Positions 48,587-57,370 of a DNA stretch of 64,000 nucleotides are shown here, in pieces (position 1 is the stretch's first letter; each line of letters opens with the position of its first letter). The stretch covers positions 1,488,001 to 1,552,000 of the forward strand of contig NZ_CP014944.1 in NCBI RefSeq assembly GCF_001767295.1. The letters are read 5' to 3'. The notes beneath the pieces were generated by a model. That model saw nothing but the letters and a program-made list of their open reading frames with translations. It had not been told where the DNA came from and did no database searches. A program made the position numbers and the translations under genes. The DNA is from Colwellia sp. PAMC 20917. GTDB taxonomy: Bacteria > Pseudomonadota > Gammaproteobacteria > Enterobacterales > Alteromonadaceae.

Positions 48587-49760
48587 TAGTGTTCTCCCCG
48601 TTAACATTGTTTGTGTCTAAAATAGGTAAGTGAATACAAAAGTGCGCGCCCTCTCCTGGCTTACTCACTAAGCGAACATCGCCTTGATGAGCCTTAGCAA
48701 CTGACTTTACCACCGCTAAACCTAAGCCGGTTCCCTGTGCCCTTGATGTATAAAAAGGTTCAAAAATTTTATTGGCAAGCTCTTCACTAATACCTTGACC
48801 ATTATCTTGTACACTAATATAAGCGTATTCATTTTGGCAGTAGGTGGTAATGGAAATCTCCGCACCCTGCTTAATAACTTGTAAACTGTTGTGAATTAAG
48901 TTTTCAATAGCACCGCTTAACGCACGTTTATTACCTAAGATTTGGCAATCGTCATCACAAAGTTTAATGTTTACTTTCGCTTTGGCCTGAACAATTAATG
49001 CTTCTACGGCGTTAACTGAATGGGTAATCAATTTATTAATTGAAAGTGGTTCAACAACTTTTTGCTTGCCACTTTTTGAAAACAACAACATATCGTTTAC
49101 TTGTTGTTCTAGGTCGTGCAAGCGCGCCATTAATTTGTCTTGAAAGCTAGTTCGATCGTCTGAAGAAAGCTTTTTATTTTTTAAATTTGCGCCATATAAC
49201 ATAGCAGCAGAAAGCGGTGTGCGAATTTGATGAGCAAGCTTTGAAACCAAATGACCTAATGACGATAAACGCTGCATATGGCTAAGCTTATCTTGTAATA
49301 AACGCGTTTCGGTCAAATCAGTGATCATAATTAACTGGCCAGGTTGATCACCTAGAGCAGTAATTTCTAATTTAACTCGGCGGCCGTCTTTCAATGACAC
49401 TTCATGCCAATCGTCGGCACGAGGTTTAAAGGAGCGTTTAATAACATCAAACCAAGCTTGACCAAGAATCGGTTCATCAAGTAACAAACTAGCAATTTTA
49501 TTGGTTTTAATAACAATACCGTTACCATCAAGCATTATCATCCCGGTCGGCATAACATCAATAATTTGCTCGAGTTGATTAGACTTTTGACGAAGTAACG
49601 ATAGCTCGCCACGGTATGCTTCACTTTCTAACGTATCGCTATGGGCAAATGACTGCGGAGTAAAAGCAAACTTAGCTTTATGAAACAGATTATCGTCCAC
49701 ACAATGAATGGGTGTAGACAATTTAGAAGATGCTGATGAATGTGAAACTGCAACGGCCAT
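48573..49760 (-). CDS. flrB: flagellar sensor histidine kinase FlrB (FleS)
   Basis: Cytoplasmic PAS-containing kinase that phosphorylates FlrC. A PAS-like segment lies at about residues 60-150 (IIDVMPTGMIMLDGNGIVIK). The HisKA box has the phospho-histidine in LVSKLAHQIRTPLSAAMLYG. The HATPase has IENLIHNSLQVIKQ and GTGLGLAVVKSVAKAHQG. There are no transmembrane helices, so the signal is internal. Length is 395 residues. A sigma-54 promoter lies just upstream. Confidence 0.94.
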   Translation of the reverse strand: MAVAVSHSSASSKLSTPIHCVDDNLFHKAKFAFTPQSFAHSDTLESEAYRGELSLLRQKSNQLEQIIDVMPTGMIMLDGNGIVIKTNKIASLLLDEPILGQAWFDVIKRSFKPRADDWHEVSLKDGRRVKLEITALGDQPGQLIMITDLTETRLLQDKLSHMQRLSSLGHLVSKLAHQIRTPLSAAMLYGANLKNKKLSSDDRTSFQDKLMARLHDLEQQVNDMLLFSKSGKQKVVEPLSINKLITHSVNAVEALIVQAKAKVNIKLCDDDCQILGNKRALSGAIENLIHNSLQVIKQGAEISITTYCQNEYAYISVQDNGQGISEELANKIFEPFYTSRAQGTGLGLAVVKSVAKAHQGDVRLVSKPGEGAHFCIHLPILDTNNVNGENTNESK

Positions 49761-49795
49761 ATACTTTACTCAATTTAGAAATACCAACTGAATAA

Positions 49796-49811
49796 AGCAT
49801 TAACTATGCCA
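49796..49811 (-). promoter_or_regulatory. sigma-54-type promoter before flrB
   Basis: TGGCAT-N5-ATGCT on the minus strand has GG-N10-GC spacing, 36 bases before the flrB start. In Vibrio FlrA activates flrBC from sigma-54, which fits flrA lying directly upstream. Confidence 0.75.
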
Positions 49812-50006
49812 AAGAGGTTTTTTATTAATTTACATGATGTTAGAAGCTATTTTTAGAACAATTCTTGCCGTCAAAGATTTGGCTTTACTGTCTAAAAACA
49901 TTCAATTCAACCAAAGATAAAGACGCTAACCCTCGCGATACTTTCCAGTACAACAGCTGGTGTAATAACGGATATAACAATCAATACATTTGGTTAACGT
50001 AGGATA

Positions 50007-51476
50007 TTAGTTAATGTTTTTTTGTAAGTTATACTTACGCATTTTTTCAACTAATGTGGTTCGACGCATCCCTAATAATTCTGCCGAGCGTGCAACAACC
50101 CAATCATTTTTATCAAGTGCTTGGTTTATCATCGACACTTCAAGGTCCGCTAAGTATTCTTTTAAATTCAAGCCATCGTTTGGCAAAACATCAACCACAG
50201 ATGCTTCATCTGGTTGGTCATCAAAACTGCTGGTATCTTCTTCGTCATCATAATCAAAGCCAGAAAATAGCTCATTTATCGCATCACGTTCTTGCAACTC
50301 ATCAGGGTATTCAGGTTGATACTCTTCAACATCAATATGACGATACTTTGCCGGTAATTCACTGACATTAACCACTTGCTCAGCAAACATAATGATCATA
50401 CGTTCAATTAAGTTAGATAATTCTCGAACATTACCTGCCCAAGCATGTAATTTTAAAGATTCAATCGCTTGCTCAGTAAAACGAACACCTTGTCCTTGCT
50501 CGGCTTCAAAACGAGAAATAAGTTCTTTAATCAGTAATGGAATATCTTCTTTTCTATCACGTAATGCCGGTGTTTCAATAGGAAAAACATTAAGACGATA
50601 GAATAAATCTTCGCGGAATGTGCCCGCGGTGATCATATCTTCTAAGTGCTGATGGGTTGCAGCAATAATACGCACATTGGTTTTAATACTCTTAGCGCCA
50701 CCGACACGCTCAAAAGTACGTTCTTGCAGAACACGAAGTAGCTTCACTTGCATGGGTTGCGGCATATCACCTATTTCATCAAGAAATAATGTGCCACCCT
50801 CAGCCATTTCAAAACGCCCTTTACGGGTAGAAATAGCACCCGTAAAGGCACCTTTTTCATGACCAAATAATTCACTTTCCAATAATTCACCGGGTATAGC
50901 GCCACAGTTAACTGGAACAAAAGGCCCCTTAGCGCGGTCAGATAAATTATGAATATTACGTGCTACAACTTCTTTACCCGTACCTGACTCACCTAAAACC
51001 AAGACACTGGCTTGCGTACAAGCCACTTGTTCAATTAAAAAGCGCACTTGTAACATAGGTTCACTGGCGCCCACCAAAGAGCGGAATAACAAATTAGGAC
51101 CGTTGTGATTTCGCTTGGAGGGTAATTGGTTATGGTATTGATGACAGTGATGTACTTGCTCGGTAAGCTGAGCATAATTTAAAGGCACAGCTAAACTGCC
51201 TAAAACATTAACAGCACCACTTAATAAAGTCGCGTCGAGTACATCATGGAGGATAAAAGGTGTTTCAGGGTGTTTTTTAACAAAATCGACCAGTAAATCA
51301 CTGACCTTGCCACACAAAACAACCGTAAGAATATTATCAGTGTCTTTAAAATACTGCTCAATATCATCTTCAGGACACACATAAAAATGTTCACCGACAA
51401 ATGATAATACGGTCGCTATTTGATCGCGTCTGGCAATGTCGTTATCAACGACAAGTACATGTTTTTGACCCTGCAT
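50007..51476 (-). CDS. flrA: master flagellar activator FlrA (FleQ)
   Basis: Top regulator of the polar flagellum. It activates sigma-54 promoters, and in Vibrio and Pseudomonas its activity is reduced by cyclic-di-GMP. A receiver-like FleQ domain (residues 1-120, [20 protein letters not shown]) is followed by AAA+ ([20 protein letters not shown], sigma-54 loop [22 protein letters not shown]). The C-terminal HTH reads [20 protein letters not shown]. Length is 489 residues. It is the minus-strand gene next to the plus-strand flagellinolysin block, with a 266-bp divergent gap. Confidence 0.95.
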   Translation of the reverse strand: MQGQKHVLVVDNDIARRDQIATVLSFVGEHFYVCPEDDIEQYFKDTDNILTVVLCGKVSDLLVDFVKKHPETPFILHDVLDATLLSGAVNVLGSLAVPLNYAQLTEQVHHCHQYHNQLPSKRNHNGPNLLFRSLVGASEPMLQVRFLIEQVACTQASVLVLGESGTGKEVVARNIHNLSDRAKGPFVPVNCGAIPGELLESELFGHEKGAFTGAISTRKGRFEMAEGGTLFLDEIGDMPQPMQVKLLRVLQERTFERVGGAKSIKTNVRIIAATHQHLEDMITAGTFREDLFYRLNVFPIETPALRDRKEDIPLLIKELISRFEAEQGQGVRFTEQAIESLKLHAWAGNVRELSNLIERMIIMFAEQVVNVSELPAKYRHIDVEEYQPEYPDELQERDAINELFSGFDYDDEEDTSSFDDQPDEASVVDVLPNDGLNLKEYLADLEVSMINQALDKNDWVVARSAELLGMRRTTLVEKMRKYNLQKNIN

Positions 51477-51681
51477 ATATCTAAAAAAACCATATTTTTG
51501 TTATCTATAATTTTATTCTAGCGAGATATAGTAAATAAGCAACAATAAATTGACACTACAACGCCATAAAATTGACTTAAATAGTATGATATTTATTGTC
51601 GTTAACCGATAAAGCAAGTCCAAAAAAGTGATTCTATCTAAATGATAAATCACGCTATCTTCATATAAAGGTAAAAAGGTC

Positions 51682-51708
51682 TAAAGATAAATAAAAATTT
51701 GCCGATAA
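51682..51708 (+). promoter_or_regulatory. sigma-28 promoter of the flagellinolysin gene
   Basis: TAAAGATA-N11-GCCGATAA has a perfect -10 element and exact spacing for FliA. It lies 34 bases before the ATG, which places the peptidase flagellin among late, filament-stage genes. Confidence 0.88.
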
Positions 51709-51742
51709 ATTTTCTAGGATAATTTTTTTATAGCAGAGCCCC

Positions 51743-53491
51743 ATGGTTAGCATAAATACCAATGTAACTAGTTTGTTTTTGCAACGTCAACTCACCGATA
51801 ACACTAATAAGTTATCGGTAACCTTTGCTCGACTGTCATCTGGTATGCGCATTAATTCAGCAGCAGATGATGCCGCCGGTTTACAAATATCAAATAGATT
51901 AACTTCACAAGTTAATGGTCTGGCTGTAGCACAGCGCAATGCTAACGACGGTATTTCAATTGCTCAAACGGCTGAGGGTGCTTTAAACGAATCGACCAAT
52001 ATTCTCTTTAGAATGCGTGACCTTTCACTACAAGCGAGTAATGGATCATTATCTACAGACGATAAGGGCGCTCTAAATAAAGAATCAGAGCAATTAAAGC
52101 TAGAATTAGACAGAATTAATAGTACCACCTCTTTTGGGGGTGATAATATTTTTGAGCAAACGGATCAAGTTGCTTCAGGTGGAGGAACTGAAGCTGAGCG
52201 AAATATTCTTCAAATTCTTCAAAGTGGTGTTTTAGCTGAATCTGAAGACATCATTCAAGATGTATTAGGCTTAACAGGCGATGGGGCTAAATTTAAAATA
52301 GACCTAGAATTTGACGCTGTTGGCGGCGTATTAGCTTCAGTTGCCTATGCTAGTGGCACTGGCGCCAATTTAACTATGACTATAGATTTAGCTGATTTCT
52401 CTTCACTTGATGCTGATAAAACAAAACTTTTAAAATCAACATTGTTACATGAAGTGGTTCATGCCGTTATGGCAAATCAAATGGACTTATCTAACACACC
52501 TACTTGGTTTGTAGAGGGTACCGCTGAAGCTGTTAGTGGTGCTGATTCCAGAGTCGCTGCCGATATATCAAACCTAGGCGTTCCTGCAATAAAATCACAG
52601 TTAAACTCAATATTTTCCAATAATAGTGCTCCACTTTCAACGCCAACTGAAGTGGCAGGGGTTTATTCTGGCGGCTATATTGCTATGCGTTACCTCGAAA
52701 ATCAGATTGGCAGTACGGGCATAAAATCTTTTATGGGCGCACTTGCAGGCGGACAAACATTTGATGCTGCTTTAAATTCTACCACGAGCTATGCAAATAC
52801 TGAGGCGTTAAGGTCTGAAATTATGGCGGGCACTACTTTTGAAGATTTTATTACCAGTGATATAAATACGGGCAATGCTGACAACGGCGCTTTTGGTGGT
52901 TTAGATGCTTCGGGTGGACCAAGCAGAGCAGAAACTATCGTCGGCGCAAACGGTGCTCCGACAACGGCAAATTTCAGTGCTTTTTTTGTAAGTGGAGATG
53001 ACGATAATAATGCTGGTGATTATGGCGCTGGTGTTAACTGGGATAGTCATGCTTTCGACGAAGTCGCTTTAGCAAATTATAGTACGGCATTTACATTAGC
53101 GGGTTCAAAAACTGACTTTCAAATTGGTGCAGATGCTAACCAAACCATAGATTTAGAAATTGCCGGCTTTTCCAGTAAAAATATGGGACTTGCTAATGTA
53201 GACCTTATTGAAGATTCCCAATCAGCAATCAAAAAAATTGATGATGCACTTAATTATATAGGGCAACAGCGTTCAGGTTTAGGTGCTTTTATGAACAGAT
53301 TAGAGTACACCATTTCAAATCTAAGCAATATTAGTGAAAACGTTTCTGCAAGTCGTTCTCGAATACAAGATACCGATTTTGCCACAGAAACAGCGCAATT
53401 AACCTCTTTACAAATTAAGCAACAAGCAACAACCGCGTTACTCGCACAGAGCAACATAGCTGCAGAGTCTATATTAAAATTACTCGGCTAA
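51743..53491 (+). CDS. flagellinolysin-type flagellin with inserted zinc metallopeptidase domain
   Basis: A flagellin predicted to place proteolytic activity along the filament. Residues 1-138 are a normal flagellin D0/D1 N-terminus ([20 protein letters not shown]) and residues 455-582 a normal C-terminus ([20 protein letters not shown]). The variable domain between is a gluzincin-type peptidase: HEVVH at 236-240 (two zinc His, catalytic Glu) and [12 protein letters not shown] at 255-266, with E258 the likely third ligand. An Asp/Asn-rich stretch (residues 418-427) could bind calcium. This architecture is known as flagellinolysin, first characterised in Clostridium haemolyticum. It has its own sigma-28 promoter and lies opposite to the main flagellin genes. 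Target proteins are unknown. Confidence 0.92.
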   Translation: MVSINTNVTSLFLQRQLTDNTNKLSVTFARLSSGMRINSAADDAAGLQISNRLTSQVNGLAVAQRNANDGISIAQTAEGALNESTNILFRMRDLSLQASNGSLSTDDKGALNKESEQLKLELDRINSTTSFGGDNIFEQTDQVASGGGTEAERNILQILQSGVLAESEDIIQDVLGLTGDGAKFKIDLEFDAVGGVLASVAYASGTGANLTMTIDLADFSSLDADKTKLLKSTLLHEVVHAVMANQMDLSNTPTWFVEGTAEAVSGADSRVAADISNLGVPAIKSQLNSIFSNNSAPLSTPTEVAGVYSGGYIAMRYLENQIGSTGIKSFMGALAGGQTFDAALNSTTSYANTEALRSEIMAGTTFEDFITSDINTGNADNGAFGGLDASGGPSRAETIVGANGAPTTANFSAFFVSGDDDNNAGDYGAGVNWDSHAFDEVALANYSTAFTLAGSKTDFQIGADANQTIDLEIAGFSSKNMGLANVDLIEDSQSAIKKIDDALNYIGQQRSGLGAFMNRLEYTISNLSNISENVSASRSRIQDTDFATETAQLTSLQIKQQATTALLAQSNIAAESILKLLG

Positions 53492-53642
53492 AGCGAGTGT
53501 CAAAATTTTGCCATCTGCTTACGCTAAATATATTTATTTTTATAATTATCACGGTTAGCACTATTATCTAAAAGTCATAAATTACATTTAACTTCAATCA
53601 CTTAGTGAAATAAATAATATTAATAAAATCAATCAAAATATT

Positions 53643-53658
53643 TGGCATAAAAAAAGCA
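53643..53658 (+). promoter_or_regulatory. sigma-54-like site before the 94-residue gene
   Basis: TGGCAT-N5-AAGCA has GG-N10-GC spacing and lies 42 bases before the ATG at 53701. The spacer is an A-run, so a chance match is possible. Confidence 0.5.
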
Positions 53659-53700
53659 TAGTTGGTATTAATAACCATATTTTACATAATAGGAAATCAG

Positions 53701-53985
53701 ATGTTGATCATAAATGGCACGGCTGAATTAATGCATGATAATAAAGAGTTTACTAAAGGGACCCGTCACGAGTTCAATATGTTTTCAAAAGAAATGCCTT
53801 TTGAACAACAAATCAGTCAAATAGAAGAGTATTTAGTCACTCGCGGTTGGGATAATATTGAGGTAATAAGCAACGGTGTCTTAAATAACAAAGAAGATAT
53901 AACTCATGATGTGTTACTGCAGGCTTATCAAAAAGCACAAAATGAAGGCTTTGCGGTAACTGTAAATAACCAACCTTTAGTTTAA
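53701..53985 (+). CDS. uncharacterised 94-residue protein next to flagellinolysin
   Basis: I do not recognise this protein. ATG 53701 is supported by AGGA six bases upstream. An earlier in-frame start at 53662 lies upstream of that site. It begins MLIINGTAELMHDNKEFTKG and has no signal peptide, membrane helix or cysteine. The middle (MPFEQQISQIEEYLVTRGWD) and the end (DVLLQAYQKAQNEGFAVTVN) look helical, with a beta-like IEVISNGVL between, suggesting a small alpha/beta fold. It is placed between the peptidase flagellin and fliS with a possible sigma-54 promoter, so a role in flagellin handling or regulation is inferred only from position. Confidence 0.75.
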   Translation: MLIINGTAELMHDNKEFTKGTRHEFNMFSKEMPFEQQISQIEEYLVTRGWDNIEVISNGVLNNKEDITHDVLLQAYQKAQNEGFAVTVNNQPLV

Positions 53986-54018
53986 GTTAGCTAACTTAAA
54001 AGTTAACGTCTAAAGCTA

Positions 54019-54047
54019 TTGTTTCAATTCTACAAGTTTTCTATACT
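54019..54047 (+). promoter_or_regulatory. possible sigma-70 promoter before fliS
   Basis: TTGTTT, a 17-base spacer and TATACT precede fliS. The -10 is followed by GAAGGTAT, resembling the sequence after the -10 upstream of the 57-residue ORF at 55019 (TATACTGAGGATAT). Confidence 0.45.
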
Positions 54048-54074
54048 GAAGGTATAGCTAACGAGGAGGTGTCT

Positions 54075-54473
54075 ATGACACATACATCACTTAAAAAGTA
54101 TCAACAAACCAATAAAAGCACTGCTCAGCAGGCATCACCTTATCAATTAGTTGCTATGCTATTTCAAAAATTATTAGGTAATATCGCTACTGCTAAAGGC
54201 GCAATTTCACAAAACAATTTTGAAAAAAAAGGCACTGAGCTATCAAACGCTATCGCTATTATTGGTGTTTTAGAGGGCTCTCTTGATTTTAAACAAGGTG
54301 GTGAAGTTTCAGAAAACTTAGCTTCACTTTATAAATATTGTTCAGAACAGTTATTAGTTGCTAGCAGTAATAATGACCCTGACAAGCTAGAGGAGGTTAT
54401 CCAAATATTATTACCTATAAAGTCTGGTTGGGACTCCATTCCTCTAGAAAGCCAGGGTAAGGTTAGTTTTTAG
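54075..54473 (+). CDS. fliS: flagellin export chaperone FliS
   Basis: Binds the flagellin C-terminus in the cytoplasm and prevents premature polymerisation. Family features: KKYQQTNKSTAQQASPYQLV, AMLFQKLLGNIATAKGAI and LSNAIAIIGVLEGSLDFKQG. ATG 54075 is preceded by GGAGG at 54065-54069, and the GTG two codons earlier overlaps that site. Length is 132 residues. It is the only fliS in this window and is on the plus strand, although fliD and flrA on either side are on the minus strand. In Vibrio fliS lies between them on the same strand. Confidence 0.92.
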   Translation: MTHTSLKKYQQTNKSTAQQASPYQLVAMLFQKLLGNIATAKGAISQNNFEKKGTELSNAIAIIGVLEGSLDFKQGGEVSENLASLYKYCSEQLLVASSNNDPDKLEEVIQILLPIKSGWDSIPLESQGKVSF

Positions 54474-54841
54474 TGCCAAATAACACAAAAACAGCCATTA
54501 AACAGATAAACGATGTATCGCGACAGTTATTGTCGCGCATACAGTCAGTGCAAAAAAACAGTCAGAATACTCACGATTTAGCTGAAACTTCTGAAGAAGA
54601 AAATTCAAAAGAAATCAGTCAACTACCTGAGTTAATGTCCCAAAGAAAAGAATTAATCACTCACTTATTTAGTCATTTTTCATCTATCGATATATCATCA
54701 GAGGAAGCCCTAATAATTGAGATGACCAGTCTTGACAATGAATTAACTAGCCAATCAAAAGCCTGTAAAAATATAATCACTGAGCAAATAATTAAACTCA
54801 AGAATAGTACAAAAATCATTAAATCCTATAAAAAGTATTAG
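54473..54841 (+). CDS. FliT-like (FlaI-like) small helical protein
   Basis: Probable flagellar chaperone, by position directly after fliS. Its GTG start shares the last base of the fliS stop (TAGTG), indicating coupling. The 122 residues are helical and charged (IKQINDVSRQLLSRIQSVQK, LPELMSQRKELITHLFSHFS, EMTSLDNELTSQSKACKNII) and end basic (KIIKSYKKY). Similarity to FliT is only general (size, helical pattern and a LxxLxxxR-like heptad). FliT normally binds FliD, whose gene lies 460 bases away on the other strand. Confidence 0.7.
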   Translation: MPNNTKTAIKQINDVSRQLLSRIQSVQKNSQNTHDLAETSEEENSKEISQLPELMSQRKELITHLFSHFSSIDISSEEALIIEMTSLDNELTSQSKACKNIITEQIIKLKNSTKIIKSYKKY

Positions 54842-54944
54842 CACCTACTCCGAGTAATCGTTTTCCTCTTTTCTCAACTTGTGACCTATTAAGCTCATTC
54901 AAAGCCCCCCATTATAAATGAGTAAACCAATACATCTGTTTTTT

Positions 54945-54975
54945 TTGTTCAACCTTCTATTTTACACCCTATACT
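54945..54975 (+). promoter_or_regulatory. possible sigma-70 promoter before the 57-residue ORF
   Basis: TTGTTC and TATACT are 19 bases apart, longer than ideal. The -10 and the following bases (TATACTGAGGATAT) resemble those before fliS, so the two genes may share a control. Confidence 0.35.
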
Positions 54976-55018
54976 GAGGATATTGGCAAGCTAATTAGAA
55001 CGATGCAGGGGTGCTGTT

Positions 55019-55192
55019 ATGTCAGTTAAAAATCAGTTGACCGCAAGTAGTGGTATAGCGCGTAGTCTTGATTCTAAATCTGCATCTATAACGAAAGACA
55101 TGCCATTAAAACCTAATTTAGGAGTATTTGCTTCTGATGTTGTTGAAATATCAACGCTTGGTATTGAAAAAACAAAAGGAAATTCAAGTTGA
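55019..55192 (+). CDS. small unannotated ORF, 57 residues
   Basis: The product begins MSVKNQLTASSGIARSLDSK and ends DVVEISTLGIEKTKGNSS. A good ribosome-binding site (AGGGG) lies about seven bases before the ATG. It has no membrane helix and no cysteine. It is Ser/Lys-rich and probably unstructured for the first 30 residues. The segment VFASDVVEISTLGIEK vaguely recalls short linear motifs in anti-sigma or flagellar chaperone proteins, but I cannot assign a family. It is the last plus-strand gene of the flagellinolysin block, convergent with fliD. Confidence 0.55.
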   Translation: MSVKNQLTASSGIARSLDSKSASITKDMPLKPNLGVFASDVVEISTLGIEKTKGNSS

Positions 55193-55302
55193 AGCAACTA
55201 GAAAAAAATTGAAAAAATTGCAATTGAGGTGATTAGGAGCAGCTCAACCATAGGCAGAGCTCATTCAGTGGGGAATTTATCAAACAACCAAGCCACTAGT
55301 CT

Positions 55303-56730
55303 TTATTTATTCTTTCGTACCACACCCGGCATGTTATCTAATTGAGCCATCAAGTAAGAGCTAGTAGAGTTCAAACCGGCAACGATTAAATCCATTGCAT
55401 TATACTGGGCATATAAACGTGCCTCTAGTGACTCAATTCTACGTCCAAACGCTAAACGGTCATCATCTATTCTCTCTAACTGGCTGGTTCCACTGTCAAT
55501 ACGATTTTGAATAATGCCGTCTGTATCAGTATAAAACGCTGTAAGACTTTTAAGTGAACTGGCAAAACCATCAGTTGAGTCAGAGCCGACAAAAAATTGT
55601 TCTACCCCAGCAACATCACTTTCAATGAATTCATTCAAATCTTCAGAATCTAAAGTCAACACACCATAACGGTCACTACGCACACCAAGTTCAGATAAAG
55701 AAATGCTATTACCATTACCTGTATCAAAGCTTTTACTCAGCTCTTGGCGTAATTTCCCCATAACACCACGTAATAATGAATCACCCGCTAATGGGCCAGT
55801 ACCACCTTCTCCTGCGGCACCTAGTTGTTTGCTTAGTTTCTGTAATTCATTATAACTTTCAACAAATTTTTCAACACCAGACTGAATATTAGCATTATTA
55901 GCACTAAAACTAATTTTGCTTATATCATCATCAACGTCATGCATTTTTTTTGCCGTGATATCAACACCGTCAATAACATTTTTAAATTCGTTCGTACTAC
56001 TAGAAACAACCAAAGTACCATCAACGGTAATTTGCGCATCTACAGCTTTGTCAATCTCTGCTAAATTTGTAATATGATTTAGCGGATCGACATCTGAAAC
56101 ATCATAAGCAAGACGAGACAAACCGAGATTATCAGTGTCATTACCATCACTAAGATCACTAACGGTAGTAGTAATAGCATTAGCAACACCCGTTTCTTTA
56201 CTAGTCATAATAAGGTGCTGACCCAAATCATCGGTGACTATGGTGGCAATAACAGAATCGTTATCAACACTGTCATTAATAGCATCTCGAATATCACTTA
56301 AGGTATCGGTTGCTGAAACGGCAATATCAAAATTACTGGTTGCTACAGCAATATTTAACGTACCTTCGCCAACAGCTTCAGTGTCACCAATAGCGCCAGA
56401 CATTAACTTGTGTGATTGCGCTAAGGCATCCACTTTAACTGAATAGTTACCAATCTGAGCATCTTTACTAGCCGTTAAGTTAACAAAGCTATCTGCACCA
56501 CTGGCTCTACGCAATTGATAATTATCAGCGTCAGCCAAATCAGCAATAGAGTTAGTAACACTTTCTAATGCCGATTTAAGTGCACCAATAGCAGAGATAT
56601 CAGTGGTAATCGCTGATTGCTGTTTGTTAGATCGAGAAACATAAGGAGCGGTTTCAGCACCAACAATAGCTTCAACAATTTCGCTAACCTGTAAACCAGA
56701 ACCTATCCCTGTAAACGTTAAATTAGGCAT
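55303..56730 (-). CDS. fliD: flagellar filament cap protein FliD
   Basis: Exported cap that folds flagellin at the filament tip. The N-terminal FliD domain starts MPNLTFTGIGSGLQVSEIVE. The C-terminal FliD domain contains LSKSFDTGNGNSISLSELGV and RSDRYGVLTLDSEDLNEFIE, then ends in a hydrophobic helix (LYAQYNAMDLIVAGLNSTSS). Its 475 residues are normal. AAGGGGG precedes the ATG. It follows flaG by 66 bases. No fliS follows on this strand, unlike most genomes. Confidence 0.95.
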   Translation of the reverse strand: MPNLTFTGIGSGLQVSEIVEAIVGAETAPYVSRSNKQQSAITTDISAIGALKSALESVTNSIADLADADNYQLRRASGADSFVNLTASKDAQIGNYSVKVDALAQSHKLMSGAIGDTEAVGEGTLNIAVATSNFDIAVSATDTLSDIRDAINDSVDNDSVIATIVTDDLGQHLIMTSKETGVANAITTTVSDLSDGNDTDNLGLSRLAYDVSDVDPLNHITNLAEIDKAVDAQITVDGTLVVSSSTNEFKNVIDGVDITAKKMHDVDDDISKISFSANNANIQSGVEKFVESYNELQKLSKQLGAAGEGGTGPLAGDSLLRGVMGKLRQELSKSFDTGNGNSISLSELGVRSDRYGVLTLDSEDLNEFIESDVAGVEQFFVGSDSTDGFASSLKSLTAFYTDTDGIIQNRIDSGTSQLERIDDDRLAFGRRIESLEARLYAQYNAMDLIVAGLNSTSSYLMAQLDNMPGVVRKNK

Positions 56731-56796
56731 AAGACCCCCTTAATATTTCATATGTGAAATTAAGTCTAATATCGAGACCAGACAAGTTACAAACAA

Positions 56797-57210
56797 TTAT
56801 ACCTTAGCATCAATAAAACCGCCTACTGAATCAGACAGCTTAGCTACTAAAGTTAATACTTCTTCTGAAGGGTATTGTTTAACTAAGTCACCACTACTTT
56901 TATCAATAACTTTAATCACATCGCGTCCTGAATCTTTATCAACAGAAAACTCTAAGCCACGATTCATTTCTCCAACAAAGTCCTGCAATTGCTGAGCCAC
57001 TTTCTCGAGTTGTTGTGGTGTTAATTGCTCTTCACTAACTTGTTCCGCTTGTTCCGCTTGTTCGCTAACAACAATGGCAGAATTCTTATCACTTACTATG
57101 AGTTTATTATCTTTAGTATTACCGGTAACTTCTATCGATTCGCTAGGCTTTCTAAACTCAGGAGTTAAGTTAGCCAAACTAACGTCTGTACTACTGTCTA
57201 TTACACTCAT
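56797..57210 (-). CDS. flaG: flagellar protein FlaG
   Basis: Small protein that influences filament length or flagellin handling. The C-terminal FlaG domain is recognisable (DFVGEMNRGLEFSVDKDSGR, VIKVIDKSSGDLVKQYPSEE) after a disordered N-terminus with an AEQAEQ repeat. Length is 137 residues. It lies between the flagellin at 57371 and fliD and is probably cotranscribed with fliD. A terminator separates it from the flagellin. Confidence 0.92.
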   Translation of the reverse strand: MSVIDSSTDVSLANLTPEFRKPSESIEVTGNTKDNKLIVSDKNSAIVVSEQAEQAEQVSEEQLTPQQLEKVAQQLQDFVGEMNRGLEFSVDKDSGRDVIKVIDKSSGDLVKQYPSEEVLTLVAKLSDSVGGFIDAKV

Positions 57211-57297
57211 TATAGACTCCTTATGTTATTTCAACAGCTGTTTCAGACTAATGAATATCCTTGTCTAAACATAAAATAACTACGATTAATTAAACAC

Positions 57298-57331
57298 AAA
57301 AAGGAAGAGGTATAATTGCCCCTTCCTTTTT
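57298..57331 (-). terminator. terminator of the flagellin gene at 57371
   Basis: On the minus strand AAAAAGGAAGGGG pairs with CCTCTTCCTTTTT (one G-U pair) around a short loop and ends in T5. It lies 40 bases after the flagellin stop. Confidence 0.88.
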
Positions 57332-57370
57332 CACATTTTAGGCTGGACCTAAACCTTAATGACTGCGAGC

